42,506 bases of DNA from Brachionus koreanus (lineage: Eukaryota; Rotifera; Eurotatoria; Ploima; Brachionidae): positions 561,714 to 604,219 of the forward strand of contig PJRA01000313.1 of assembly GCA_016987375.1 (NCBI GenBank), read 5' to 3'. Position numbers and translations under genes: made by a program. Shown here in pieces: positions 10,908 to 22,408 of the stretch. The notes under the pieces are model-generated. The model ran no database searches and was not told the origin of the DNA. It was given only the letters and a program-made list of their open reading frames with translations. Position 1 is the first letter of the stretch. Every line of letters starts with the position of its first letter.

Positions 10908-11788
10908 ATGAGTTTAAAAGAAATTAAGGAGAAATTTTGCATTTTCCTAAATGATTTTGACAGAGACAACTTTGTTCAAGTGGTCGAATTTCTTAGATTT
11001 GTCATAGCCGAGTTTGACGATGACTCAGAAAATATTTTCAGTAAACAAACAAAAACAAAATTTTTTTATTTTTTTTTAAATTTAATTAAATTAATTTTCT
11101 TTTAAAAAAAAAAAAAGAGTTTTTGAAAAAAAAGAAACATAGTGAAGAAACTCGAGCAGATAAAGGAAAGCAAAATAATGTGGACATAAAAATGGAATAT
11201 TCGGACAATAACGACAAACAGACTGAAGAAGAAAGCACTGAAAGTCCAATTAAACCTATTGGTCAAAATATTTGTCAAGTTTGCGAGTTTTCGGACAGCA
11301 GGTGTTCAAATTTTGGTCCTGATGTTTGTGTCAATTGTCACAACTTTTTCAAACGAACGTATCCGCTACGCGATCGTTTGGAATGCGAAACTAATGGTAG
11401 ATGCAATTGTGTGGGCTTGAGAATACCGTGCAGAAAATGTCGTCTAAAAAAGTGTCTTTCTATTGGTATGAGATTCAAAATTGGAAGAAAAGGTCGATCT
11501 TTTAGAGTGTATAACCGGTATCCGCCGGCGCCCGTTGGAGCCAAGTGCATTGGATGCGAAGTTTTAGACGCCACTGTTCGATTTCATTATGGAAAATTGA
11601 TGTGCGCCAAATGTGCCAAATGGTACAGTGGGTGTAAATATGACGTTCAAAAGGTAAAAAGATTTAAGTGCATTAACAGTGATCCAATGTTTCAAAATAA
11701 ATGCTGTGAATTGTTCGGTGCCGAATTTAATCGATGCTCAAAATGCCGATATGAAAAGATTATATCTGCTATTGAGACAAAACCATGA
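10908..11788 (+). CDS. Protein with two nuclear-receptor-type zinc modules and no ligand-binding domain
   Basis: Predicted 267 aa from exons 10908-11040 and 11118-11788 (77-bp GT-AG intron, phase 1). Residues 1-44 match the N-terminal module of the gene at 5113-5700. Residues 97-163 are a near-canonical nuclear-receptor DNA-binding domain. Zinc site 1 is C97, C100, C115 and C118, with P-box CVNCHNFFKRT. Zinc site 2 is C134, C140, C149 and C152, then the CRKCRLKKCLSIGM signature. Residues 188-260 are a second, degenerate module (CIGC, CAKC, RFKC, CSKCRYEKI) like the single module of the nested gene. There is no ligand-binding domain. Double-DBD receptors are known in protostomes but normally keep an LBD. 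It starts 388 bp after the CEP112 stop on the same strand. AATAAA occurs near 11961. A nuclear DNA-binding role is inferred. Confidence 0.82.
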
Positions 11789-12010
11789 AAATTTTCTATT
11801 TTTAAAATTAACTTCCTCTTTTTTTGTAATCATTCTAAAAATTTTCATAAAACTTTTGTTGTTGTTGTTGTTGTTTTTTTTTTGCTGGGTTTAAATTAAT
11901 TTTTAATGATATCAGTCAGTATAATTAAATTTTACTTAAATATTTTCCATATTATAACAGAATAAAAATATTTATTAAAAAATATTATTTTCTTTTTAAA
12001 TAAGTTTAAT

Positions 12011-12051
12011 GTTAATCAACAAGCTAGTGCCCATGGCTCAAGAGACTGATT
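12011..12051 (+). repeat. Short dispersed repeat, copy A (GTTAATCA...GACTGATT)
   Basis: Starts GTTAATCAACAAGCTAGTGC and ends CTCAAGAGACTGATT. Related copies lie at 20949-20996 (opposite strand), 38485-38520 and 40857-40900. The ends GTTAATCA and TGATTAAC are inverted copies of each other in the better-preserved copies. Family unknown. Confidence 0.55.
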
Positions 12052-12087
12052 CATTTATAAAATTCATTATTAAAATAAAACTTATTT

Positions 12088-12543
12088 ATGTTAACTTTAA
12101 TCCTTCCTTATTTTGATTATTGTCTTTCTTTAATTATTTACTTTCACAAGTCTAGTATACAAAGACTAGTTAATTGTTATTATCTTTATTTATTTAAATT
12201 TTCATCTGATGATCTTTTTTTTATTAATGAATACTTAAAAAAATATAAACTCTTCAGCTTTCATCAGAGAATTTTTCAAAAATTGGGACTTTTTTCATTC
12301 AAGGTTTTCTCATCTCAAAATCCACCAATTTTAGCATAAAAATTAAAAGCAAACGCAGTGAGAAATTTACCATATGAATTAAGAAACAAGAATCATCTTG
12401 TTGAACCAGCTTCAAAGCGAAAATTTAGTGAAACAACATTTGGATATTTTTTTACCAAATATATTGATAGTTTTTTTCTAAAACAATTTAATACAAATAT
12501 AAATATTTTCTCTTTAAAAAAAAAATTTTATATGAAAATTTGA
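12088..12543 (+). pseudogene. Non-LTR retrotransposon RT C-terminal remnant (second family)
   Basis: One reading frame, broken by a single TAA at 12337, encodes ILPYFDYC, then a leucine-rich helical region, then RNLPYELRNKNH and a KFSETTFGYFFTKYID ending. This is the pattern of the C-terminus of non-LTR reverse transcriptases (LPYFDYCS...LRN...FG--TF-YF). It is distinct from the family at 2319. The 5' part is missing. Confidence 0.7.
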
Positions 12544-12680
12544 ATACAATGATAATTAAATTTTTATCAATTAATAAAAGATTTAGATTTAGAATTAAAT
12601 TTTTTTTTTTAAATTTTATTTAATTTTATATATTTATACTTTTATATTACTAAAATTCAACTTTCATTTTTTCAAAAAAG

Positions 12681-12716
12681 GCTCCAAAAATCCCTTGGGC
12701 GTTCTAGTGTTAAACG
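12681..12716 (+). repeat. Solo end of a TTAA-type element (CTAGTG-TTAA)
   Basis: GGGCGTTCTAGTG followed by TTAA (12713-12716) matches the right ends of the TTAA-flanked elements at 33294-33749 and 38242-38434. No partner end is seen nearby, so this is a truncated copy. Confidence 0.4.
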
Positions 12717-12971
12717 CTGAAAACTTCAAAATTGATCTCTTGATCACAAAAGAATTTTTTAGTTTTGAATATAAATATTCAAATGTCTTTTCTCCATTAG
12801 TTCAATAAGGCTATTGCTGTTGCTGTTTATTCTAAACAGCATTCAAATTCTTTGAGTCATTTTTATTAAGTTTCTCCTTTAAATTAAGGAGAGAATTGTA
12901 ATAGGCATATATTAAAAAATCAAATAAAGTTGATGAAATAAAATAAATAAATTTTTGTAATAAGATAATCT

Positions 12972-13145
12972 GAGAGCTTCAAAGTGTGTACAAGAGTCAT
13001 ACAAGGGTGCGTTCTCTCTCCGACACTATTCCTAATACTTATTGACTATGTCATGAAAAAAACAACTTAGACTCAAGACTTTGTGGATGATCTGGTATTA
13101 ATATCTAGTACAGAAGAACATAAAAAAATTAACAATAAAAATGTT
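12972..13145 (+). pseudogene. Reverse transcriptase fragment (QGCVLSPTLF and FVDD motifs)
   Basis: The frame reads RVIQGCVLSPTLF...LIDYVM, one in-frame stop (TAG), then DFVDDLVLIS. These are RT core motifs 4 and 5, with FVDD as the usual YADD active site. The span between them is much shorter than normal, so an internal deletion has occurred. It is a small, dead fragment of a non-LTR element. Confidence 0.75.
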
Positions 13146-14044
13146 CATTTAAATAGATTATTTTTTATGTAAATAGAGCAAAAATATGCTTTAAAAGAGA
13201 TAGATTTTTCTTTAAAATTTTTTAGCGAGTTCAATTTTGGATTTTTATTAACAAAAACATTTTATCAATTAATTTAGAATTTTTTTTTCTTCATGAATAG
13301 CAGATCATTATTTGATAGTTTTAGACAATTTGGTAGAAAATTGGTCAGATGACAGAACTTAAGATATTTCACTAAAAACAAGCTTTAGCCTAAAAATCGA
13401 CGCTTGGTTTAATCTGGTGAAAATCAAAGAAATGAATTGTGTAAATAAAAAAAAAAAGTGAAATATAGGAAGTCATGAATTATTTTGAAACAAAAATTTT
13501 CGGTAATCTTGTTATCGTTATTTTATTTTTACTCTATTTGATAAAAAATTAAATTTAATTTTGTGAATCAAATCACATGAATGCCAAAATTTTTTAAAAT
13601 ATCTGTCTAAATCGCTTTTCTTTTCTTTGTTTTTTTTAGTTAAATTAAGTTAATCATTTTTGAAAAATTTTATTTTTCAATCAAAATTCTAAATTTTATA
13701 AAATAGTAGAATACGTTGATTTTAATTGGAATAGATGCTTATTTTCTAAGAATAAAAAGTCTTTGATATCTTTTTTTATTTTAAGCATTTATTTATTCAT
13801 GTTGAGTCATAAAATTTGGCGTTTTTTAAAAGATTGCATCTTTTAAACACACAAATGCCGGAAGGATATTTTGGACTCCTTTTGTTTTTTATTCATTTAT
13901 TTTAATCATTTTTTATAATTTTTTTTTCAATAATATCTTAAATCAAAAATGTTATAAAATTATTAATTTTTATCACAGATTAATTTTATTTTCATTGAAA
14001 AAAAGTATAAGAACGACCTTTGAGTGTCAATTCTAAAAATTTCT
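13146..14044. other. Intergenic AT-rich region
   Basis: No coding frame, RNA gene or clear repeat is seen. Homopolymer runs dominate. It separates an RT fragment from a mariner remnant. Confidence 0.5.
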
Positions 14045-14595
14045 GTAAGATAGTACTTGAAAAATCCACTTGATGAACGATTTTTCACACAGATCATTAC
14101 TTGTGATGAGAGGTGGATCTATTTTCGAAATTATGATATCAGAAATCAATGTTTGGACCCATATCAAACAGCTAAGCCAGTCATGAAAGGAGAATGCTTT
14201 GATTTAAAGGTGATGTTGTGTGTCTGGTTGAATTTACAAGGGGTAATACACTTTAAGATAATTCCAGATGGTTGTGCTTTAAATACAGAACTTTATTTTG
14301 AACAATTAAAACAAACGTTTGCTTCACTTCAACAAAAACATCCTTCTTCTTGGTCAACACAAAGCTAAGTTGGTTTCCTCAAGAGCAGCCAGAAGAACAT
14401 TGGCAAAAATAGAAGATCTGAAAGCGATCGAATTTCTCTCTCATCCAACATAAAGCCAAGTTGTTCGTTCAATGACTCATTTTGATAGAGGATGACATTT
14501 TACTAACCAAGAAAAATTTGAAGAATGGTTGAATAGAGGAATAGAACTCCTCGCTGAAAGATGGCTTAAGATTCTAGAGAAAAATGATTTGTAAT
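14045..14595 (+). pseudogene. Mariner transposase remnant (catalytic half)
   Basis: The frame from 14057 reads FFTQIITCDERWIYF (first catalytic Asp within CDE-W), KVMLCVWLN, GVIHF, and ELYFEQLKQTF. It shifts frame after HPSSWSTQ, then continues as AKLVSSRAARRT, MTHFDRG and RGIELLAERWLKILEKND, the usual mariner C-terminus. The helix-turn-helix half and the terminal inverted repeats are absent, and the second-Asp region is damaged. It is not functional. The same subfamily is seen at 41385-41765, which shares ELYFEQLKQ and ASL-QK. Confidence 0.85.
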
Positions 14596-14767
14596 TTATG
14601 AATTAGAAAAATGCAAAATTTTTTGACTTACTCTCAATACAAAAAATAAATAAAACACATTACTTTATATTTACTTTATTATTATAAATCTGATTAATAC
14701 TAATCGAAAATTAATTAATCAAGTTTAAAAAATTATTTTATTTTTAATTTTAAAATTTAAGTTAACT

Positions 14768-17700
14768 TTATGATGAATAAAATTTTTTTGACGAGTCCTT
14801 GGCATAGTCAGCAAGAAGGTCACATGGCTTGAACGAAGCGCCATAGACTTGTTCAAAAGATTTAAGCCTATCGACAATTTTACCAGCTCCGTACAAATCA
14901 ACAAACTTGAACGGACCACCTTTCATTGGCGGAAAGCCCAGACCGAACACAGCTCCGATGTCGCCCTCGGTCGGCGAAGCAACAATTCCTTCCTGCAAGC
15001 ACAACACTGCTTCGTTGATGAATTTAGAAGCCAATCTCCATTGAATGGTCTCGGTGTCATTTTTGATCGACGCTGGAGCATCCAATCTGTACTTATTTAT
15101 AATTTCATAAAATCCTGGATTTACTTGTCTATCTGAGCCTTTGACTCCTGCTTCATAAATGTAAACTCCTTTGCCTGCTTTGCGTCCAGTGTAGCCATTT
15201 TTGACCAAGTCTCTGAGAATAGGTATGCCCGCTCTGCTCGATGCACTCTCACCCAAAGCTTTGGACAAATACTCGGCTATGTGTGAAGCGACATCAATGC
15301 CGACCTCGTCGAGCAAAGTGGCATTGCCAACTGGAAAGCCGAACGCCTTCGAAGCTCGATCAATCTCTTTGGGCTCAACTCCTTCTTGGAACAAATTAAA
15401 CAATTCGGCTGAAGCTACAGACAAAATTCGAGTTGTATAAAAACCGGGACCATCTTTGACTACTATGACTACTTTTCCTTGTTTTAAACCCACTTGTACT
15501 GCCGAAGCAATCGTGTCTTTTGAAGTCACATCAGTTGTGATTATTTCCAAAAGCTCCATTTTTTCCACTGGTGAAAAGTAATGCATACCAATTACTTTCT
15601 CGGGTCTTGAACTTCCCTTGGCAATGTCACCGATTGGTAATGCCGAAGTATTCGAAGCGAATATGCAATGTGGTAGAGTAATTGATTCGACTTCTTTTAG
15701 AACGCGATGTTTAATGTTTATGTCCTCGAAAACAGCTTCAATTATCATGTCAAGTTTGTCAAATTTGTCGAAAGTCAATTGAGGAGATAAACGACTTGTT
15801 ATTTGATCTGCTTGAATTTGAGAGAAGCGTTTTCGCTTAACGGCTGTCTTGAGAGTCTTGGCAATTTGATTGAAGCCACGAGTTAAACCTGCGTTGCTCA
15901 TGTCCTTTAAAATCACATTGTATCCCTTGTCTATGCTGACCGAGGCAATGCCAGCGCCCATTAGGCCAGCTCCAAGTACACCAATGTTCTTTGCTTCAAT
16001 CTGTGGATTTCCGAAACGGTTTTTTTTACAGCTTGTGTGTCCATGGAACAAGTTGATGAGCGCTTTGGATTCACTAGTCATTCCAAGCTCAGAAAAACCC
16101 TGGGAAAAATATCAATTAGTTTTGAAAGATCAAATTTTTCCAAGATTTTACTTTTGCTTCGGCTTCATAGCCGGCTTCAGGGCCTTTTTCTATTCCGGTC
16201 TTGACAACTTCTAAGATTTTGAGCGGTGCCGGATAGAGGCCTTTGGTTTGGCCCATTATTTTTGATTTTACTTGGTTAAAAACATAATTGCGCACAAATT
16301 GGTATTCGAAGGCTTTGTCTGTCAAATCTTTTAATTTTAAGGATGATAGAGATATTTTATTTAATTTTTAAATTTGAAAAGATTTAAAAATAAAATTTAT
16401 TTATGAAAAAATTTTCGATTCAAACTTTCAAAATTTTTTTTGATATATTCAAGTCTAATTATAAGGCAAGTGGCCATTACTAATATAATTAGGATATAAA
16501 CTGCATAAACTAACACCATGTTATGACTTTATACCCAGTAAAATCAAAGTCAAGTCACTGACTTGACTATTAAAAGACTTTAAAACGACTTTTTTTGAGT
16601 TTTCCACAAGATAAAGAAAAAAAATTCTTTAATTTTGACATTTAATTTTTAAATTAAAATTTCAACTTATATAAACATGTAAGTCAAAAGACTTTTTTTT
16701 GAAAAAAATAACTTTTGACTCTGAAATAACTCTGACTTGACTATCAAAAGACTTTAAAAAGATAATCTAATGGTACCACAATTATTTTAAAAAGGTGTGA
16801 AATAAAAATTGTCTGTTGTAAAATTTGATCACATCAAATGGCAATCTCCACTCACAAGAGGTCATCCATACAAAATTAAAAGAAAAATAACCAAAAATTG
16901 TGCCCAAAGATACCACTTCTTCAAAAACCGTGTAGTAAATGACTGGAATAAGTTGGGAGTGGATGCAGTGGAAGCTCAATCGAGTGATATTTTTAAAGCA
17001 AAAATAGACAAAAACTTTCATTATATTTTTTGCACATAATCTGTTGTCAGATTTACGCATTTATGCGTTGCAATAAACCACTATGCTATACTATACTGTT
17101 ATTTTGTTAGTCGATACAAAATATAAAATTATAAAGTAATTTTTAAATTAAATTAAGTAGAGGCTGGCTCTCGATTTTTGATAGTTCATTTACAACATGA
17201 ATAAAGAGATCCGTCCTAGCCATTAGAAAAATAATTTATTTGTTTTTTTTTGAAAACATTACATTTAAAAAATTTTTTAATTTAATTTTTTTGTTAGTAA
17301 AAATTATTCACCTTTCTATACTTTAATCATTCAAAGTAACATTTTCACTCTAATATTAGTTTTAAGTAAACAATAACGTAAGTATTCAAATACAAATAAA
17401 ACAAAAATTCGTCTTGATTAGATAAACTAAATTTTACTAAAATTAATTATTTTTAGAAGAAAAGTAGAAAAAAAACTTAATTAAAATTTAATTGATGTTT
17501 TATTTTTGTAAAAAAAGACAAAAAATAAAACATCAACAAAAATTTAAAAATATTTTATTTTAGTAAATTTTAATTTGTCAAAAAAGGAAGAATTTTTCTT
17601 TTATTTTTAATTGAATTTCACATTAGAAAATAGAGTTCAGCTGTTTTCGCGAATTTAAAAGAAGTTTATTTATTGTGATTTCTTTTAATTTACCTTAGAC

Positions 17701-19060
17701 CAAAGAACAAGAATTTTTTAAAAATTTCTCAAATTTTGACCACTCTAAATTCTAAAAAATTTTAAAAGCATAATTTGTTTTAGATTAATATTTAAAAATT
17801 TAATTTTTTTTTAAATCAAAGTAAAATCTAATTTATCCTAAATAGAAATTTGATTTATTTTATCCAAAAATAAAAAACAAATTCGTTTAACAATAACATT
17901 AGAATTAAAATGTTACTTTAAATGATTAAAGTGCATTCAATGAAAAAATGAAAAAGCTTTGACTATTGCCTTGCTATGAAACCTTCTATTGCCGTTCTGA
18001 AGGTTTAGCAAAATAAAATTCACTAAAATTTAAAATCCTCATACCTTTTGAGAGTATTTTTTAATTAAATAATTTTTTTTCTTATTAATATTTTAAATCT
18101 TTCATTTGTTTTACTAAAAATAAAAATTCTTAAATTTTTTCAAAAAAATATTTTGCATTATTAAAAAACAAAAACTTTGAATAAAATAAAAAATTTAAAC
18201 TAACTTCTCATCAAAGCTTTTTTTTTTTGTTTGACACCATCCTTGGCCAAACGTCGTGTGACTTGAACAGCTACATCTTCCAAATACTCTAGAGTTCTAT
18301 TTTCTGGAGAAGAAACACCTGGACCAAGCGGTTCAACAAGCATGTCGACTAAGCCGAGAGATTTGGCTTTTTTAGCTTTGACCATTTTTCCTGTCAAAGC
18401 CATGTCCAATGCGTCAGGAACACTGACCAATCGTGGTAAGCGTTGAGTTCCGCCCGAGCCAGGCAAGAGTCCAAGTTTGACCTCGGGCAAACCGACTACT
18501 GTTTTGTTGTCATTTACAGCGATGCGGTAATGGGTTGCCAAGGCGACTTCCAAGCCTCCACCGAGACATGGACCCATAATAGCCGATACTATGGGCTTCT
18601 TGGAGCTTTCCATATCGAAAAAAATTTTTTGTCCCATTTTGGACAATTGATAGATTTCGTCTTGGGTTTTGCATGACTCGATCATTTTTATGTCTGCGCC
18701 CGCAATGAAACCGCTTGTTTTGCCAGATATTAAAACAACTCCGCGACAATTTTCATTTTTGTTTACTTCTTCCAAGGCCGAAGTAAATTCAGGAAACATC
18801 TCGCGACTCAATGTATTCACCTTAGAGTTTGGCGAGTCGATTTTTATCACGGCCACTTCATCTCGGTAAGTCAATTGAATGTGCTTACGCTCTTGAGAAA
18901 TTTTTTTTATTAATGTTACTTTTTGGGATTATTTATTTTTACCGGTCATTTGCTTAAGGGTTGTAGAAATGTAGCGTACTTGTGGAAAAGAAATTCTATT
19001 GCTAAGCATCAATTGATTTGTATGTACACATTTGGTTATTAGTTGTCTTAGCGCAGCCAT
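14768..19060 (-). CDS. HADHA: Mitochondrial trifunctional enzyme subunit alpha, four exons
   Basis: Predicted 770 aa (human HADHA is 763) from exons 19060-18943, 18891-18205, 16327-16152 and 16099-14768, with phases 1, 1 and 0 matching. Residues 1 to about 38 are a basic, Ser/Thr-rich, acid-free mitochondrial presequence. Residues about 45-230 are the long-chain enoyl-CoA hydratase domain: FIAGADI oxyanion loop, E154 in GGLEVA and E176 in LPEVKLG as the two catalytic glutamates. The 3-hydroxyacyl-CoA dehydrogenase half has the NAD Rossmann motif [10 protein letters not shown], the [15 protein letters not shown] catalytic His/Glu region and [11 protein letters not shown]. The C-terminus KKFYSS resembles the human KKFYQ end. 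In the family it pairs with HADHB for long-chain beta-oxidation at the inner membrane. The 1.9-kb intron 2 holds retrotransposon and MITE pieces; the other two introns are 51 and 52 bp. Confidence 0.96.
16535..16690 (+). repeat. Diverged fragment of the AAGTCAAG hAT-type MITE
   Basis: Shares AAAGTCAAGTCA, AAAGACTTTAAAACGACTTT and GAGTTTTCCACAAGATAAA, then about 90 bp of looser similarity, with the element at 29999-30293. The terminal inverted repeats are not found. It lies in HADHA intron 2. More AAGTCAAAAGACTTT-type motifs continue to about 16760. Confidence 0.6.
16809..17095 (+). pseudogene. Non-LTR retrotransposon RT C-terminal tail (plus strand)
   Basis: The frame encodes [13 protein letters not shown], then [32 protein letters not shown] and a stop near 17039. 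This is the FF-NRVVN-WN-L...FK-K-D tail of CR1/Jockey-type ORF2. A short 3' UTR ends in a TATACTATAC-type run at about 17080-17095, a simple-repeat tail different from the CTA tail of the 2319 family. It lies in HADHA intron 2, antisense to HADHA. Confidence 0.78.
17096..18150. other. HADHA intron 2, remaining AT-rich sequence
   Basis: No coding or RNA signal. Long A/T runs with some local self-complementary stretches, as expected at this base composition. Confidence 0.5.
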
Positions 19061-19419
19061 TTATACTGACTTATTTCTAAAGCTTTTTTTTTTATTTAAA
19101 AATAATTAAAAATCAATTTAATAGAAGATGTTATAATGGAAGCTTTTGAGAGCTTGATGTGTAAATATGTGTGTTTAGTTGGGACTAAACTTTGATCATT
19201 TTTCTCTTAAACATAGAGCTATTTTTTGTTTGTGAATGCAATTGAACATATTTTAAAATTTGAAATTTTTGGATTATTTTCAAATAGAAATTAGCATGTT
19301 TCAAAGTTCAGTGTATATTTTATTTTTGGCGTACAAGACAGAACTCGAAAAATTTGTCTTACTTAATTTTTTCATCTAAATTTTGGCAATTTGAATTTTG
19401 AGAGTCAAAACATTTTGTC

Positions 19420-20370
19420 TTATAAATTTAGAAACAATCAAAAAAGATTTGAGCAACTTTATAGGAGGTAACCAAAATTTGCCAAAAGCTGAAGTTGTTA
19501 GGCGATTCACTGGTCTTGGATACAGAAAACTTTCTGTTTGTCGTTGGCTAGATATTATGGAAAAAGATAAAACTTTCAAGAAAAAAAAAAGGAAGTGATA
19601 GANNNNNNTACAAACATCAATAAGAATAAAAATACAAGAGACCTCATTTAAACGCTAATCATGAGAAGACAACAAGGCCAAAATGTCGTCGATTGCTTTT
19701 AAAATATAGCAGATATGAATTTTTAATTGATGATGCATCTTATTTCAGTCTTGGTGAAACTGAGCTGCTAGGGAATGAATCATTTTAATAGCAGTAACGT
19801 AAGCAAAACGCTGGAGAATGTAGAGAACAAGTAGTTTAAAAAATTTGAAAAAAAATTAATGGTCTGGTTGGCTATTTCACAACGCGAAATAAGCGAACCA
19901 TATTTTGTACCTAGTGGTTTTGCAGTCAATCAACTTGTTTACCTTGGAGAGTGTATTAAGAAACGAAATGAACCAATTATTTAAGTTATTATCATGATGA
20001 CAATTATGAATTTTGGCCCGACTTAGCACCATCTCATTATGCCAATATTGTACAGAATTATATGTAGAAAAAAATATAAAGTATATTACAAACATCAAAA
20101 AGTATAAAAAAACACAAGGGACCTCATTTAAATGCTAACCAGGAGAAGACAGCAGGACCAATATTTTTATAACAGGTTGAACAAGACCATGCCAAGAGTG
20201 TTCGCTCTAGGCTCGATATCATACATCGTCATAGAGTTCAATACCTTAAGTGATATTATTTTTTCAAAATAGGACGGTACATTTATAATTTAAAAAAAAT
20301 TTAAAGCCTTAGTTAAATAAAAAAAATTTTATGAAAAATTAATTTTGTGTCATTTTTATTCTACACCCGT
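19420..20370 (+). pseudogene. Tc1-like transposase pseudogene with right terminal repeat
   Basis: N-terminal frame (19429-19598): NQNLPKAEVVRRFTGLGYRK, then a WLDIMEKDKTF helix-turn-helix-like part and a basic tail. After the N gap the DDE core appears in shifted frames: EFLIDDASYFSLG (first Asp), KLMVWLAIS, EPYFVPSGFAVNQ, FWPDLAPSHYA (second Asp), then AKSVRSRLDIIHRH and a stop at 20251. Stops and frameshifts make it dead. The right end CTACACCCGT (20361-20370) is followed by TA and is the inverted copy of the left end at 30721 (ACGGGTGTAG preceded by TA). An about 75-bp segment after the gap (19609-19682) is repeated at 20086-20160. Confidence 0.75.
19603..19608. other. Six-base N gap
   Basis: A run of six N inside the Tc1-like pseudogene, between the helix-turn-helix part and the DDE part. 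It may hide a longer unsequenced or collapsed repeat. Confidence 1.
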
Positions 20371-20782
20371 TATTATTTATATTAATGTTCAACTTAATAT
20401 GATCAGAGATCAATAATAAAGTTTTCAACGTTAAGCATTCAATTTTCAATAACATAAATTTAATTCATTAAGATTTTGTATCAAAATTTGAATTATTAAA
20501 CTTAAATGTCCTGTTGTTATATTTTTTGAGATTACAATTAAATCCAGAATTGTTATAAGGTCATAAAGTGAATTCAAAATTTTGAAATTTTTTTTTCGGA
20601 AAAAAATTCTTTTGACTTTTGACGATTTTTAAACAAATATAATGATTAAATTTAATTAATAAATCTTTTATTAAAAATGTCGCTTTTGAATGTTTAATTT
20701 TTTTGTTTTTATTAACCGATTTTTTATTAAATATTAATTTATCAAATAATTAAATGTAAATAAATTTTACGTTTGTTAATTT

Positions 20783-20856
20783 TTAGAAGTCACGTGACTA
20801 ACTTGACTTTGAAAAGACTTTAAAATGACTTTTTTTTTTACTATTGCACAAGTTTG
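20783..20856 (+). repeat. Short fragment of the AAGTCAAG hAT-type MITE
   Basis: Contains AACTTGACTTTGAAAAGACT, AAAATGACTTTT and an end TTGCACAAGTTTG, matching the right end (TTGCACAAGTCTG) of the element at 29999-30293. The middle is deleted. Confidence 0.5.
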
Positions 20857-20948
20857 ATTAAATCAATGATCCTTTTCAGTTTTATAATTTTTTTTTATTT
20901 TTAACATAAATAATTTTTCTTTTTAATAATGAATTTAAAAAATGAAGT

Positions 20949-20996
20949 GTTAATCAGTCTCTTGAGAAAAAGAAATGGGAATGGGCACTAGCTTGA
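20949..20996 (-). repeat. Short dispersed repeat, copy B
   Basis: On the minus strand it reads CAAGCTAGTGCCCAT, a short insert, CTCAAGAGACTGATTAAC. It is the inverted-orientation relative of 12011-12051. Confidence 0.55.
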
Positions 20997-22180
20997 AATT
21001 GAAGTTTTCTTTAAAATTTAGAAATGATTATAAAATTTTAAGGTTTTTTTTATAACCCTCAAAAAATCTCTTAATTTTAATTGACTGGGTTAAATCCAGA
21101 CAACACAAAAATAAAACTAAAATAAAATTTTAGTTTTATTTTACAAAAATACAAAAATAAAATTTTTGTCAATTAAATTTCTTTATTTCAGAAAATGAAT
21201 GTTAAAAAATTAAAAAATTTTCTTTTACAAAAAGATTTTTTTCCATTTTTTTTTTAATTTAAATCGGAATTTTACATTTTTCCTAGTGTGGTAGTATTAA
21301 CATGGGTAAACTTTGTAAAATTATCTTCTTTTACAAAAGAACAACGAAAGCTGAGAAGTAAACCAAATGATCGAATGATGAAAGACTAAAGTTAGAACGA
21401 TTCCTGAGTTATATGAAATTTGTGTATTTGTGATTAATATAAACTCAAATTTCCTCTAAGTTTTTTTTTTCATCAATTGATAAAACAGCACAAATTAATA
21501 TTCTTTTATTTCAATTCAATTATTCTTTTGTAAAAAATATAAATTTACTTATGAAAGTTCCGGAAATTCAAAACTTGAGTGCTTTCTGAATTTGGTGGCA
21601 TATTAATAATTTAATTAAAAAGGCAAAGGTTTCAGTATTTAGTTAAAATATTGAGAAAATCATCAATATAATTTAAATATTCCAAATTTAAATCAAATCA
21701 CATGATTTTGAGAGTTAATTTTAAAACAATAAAACATACATTCAAAAAAGTAAAACCTTAGTTTTGTTCAAAATTTTGTCTAATTTGTTTGAAAAAAAAA
21801 AGTTGTTTTTTGTGATTCTTGGGACTACATACGATTCAAAAGAAAATAATGTTATTTTTTTTTACTTTTTTTCAATAATCAAAATTGTCTCACCCTTTTT
21901 TTCAAAAAAAAATATATACCAAAATGTAGAAAATTTTATGCTCTTTCAGAATATATAAGATTTTTGAAAAAATTTAAAATAATTTATTGAATTTCAAGGT
22001 CTGAAAGATTTACAACATTTTGAAGGGTTAGTTTTTCAAGAGTCTTGGATACAAAAATTTTTTTTCTTCCCTTCCACAAAAATGAAATCTAGAGTTTCAA
22101 AGGACATAGTTTACGAATTTCAAGTCAAAAAGTATAAATTCAGTTAGCACTTAAGTTTTGAATTTCTGGAACTTTATTAA

Positions 22181-22408
22181 CACTCAAAAACCGAATGACT
22201 TTTATGACCCTTTTATTTAAATCGTTTTTAATAGTTTTTTCAATGAAAATAAAATTATTTTATAGAAAAAATTAAAAAATTTTATAAAATTTTTGATTTA
22301 AGATATGATTGAAAAAAAAATTTTAAAAAATTGATTAAATTTATTGAATAAAAAACAAATAAAGGAAGTTACGAAAAGGGTTCAAAAGACCCCTCCGGTT
22401 TTTGAGTG
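22181..22408. mobile_element. piggyBac-type MITE, 228 bp, TTAA-flanked
   Basis: Perfect 13-bp terminal inverted repeats CACTCAAAAACCG and CGGTTTTTGAGTG lie directly inside TTAA on both sides (22177-22180 and 22409-22412). Weaker symmetry (TTTTATGACCC versus TTTTGAACCC) continues inward. There is no coding capacity. TTAA duplication is diagnostic of piggyBac-like transposition. It lies about 330 bp upstream of the KIF3B start codon. Confidence 0.8.

Larger units (their letters stand above)
20371..22180. other. Intergenic AT-rich region between a Tc1-like remnant and KIF3B
   Basis: No gene is seen. It contains two short repeat fragments (20783-20856 and 20949-20996) and a local palindrome around 21110-21145. 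Apparent frames such as that at 21764-21958 are low-complexity Phe/Lys/Asn strings without family resemblance. Confidence 0.5.

Noticed and set aside
14768..19060. Bacterial FadB/FadJ origin (transfer or contamination)
   Set aside because: The gene has three GT-AG introns, a mitochondrial presequence and closer similarity to animal HADHA.
21764..21958. 64-residue frame upstream of KIF3B
   Set aside because: AT-driven composition (Phe, Lys, Asn, Ile) and no recognisable motif.
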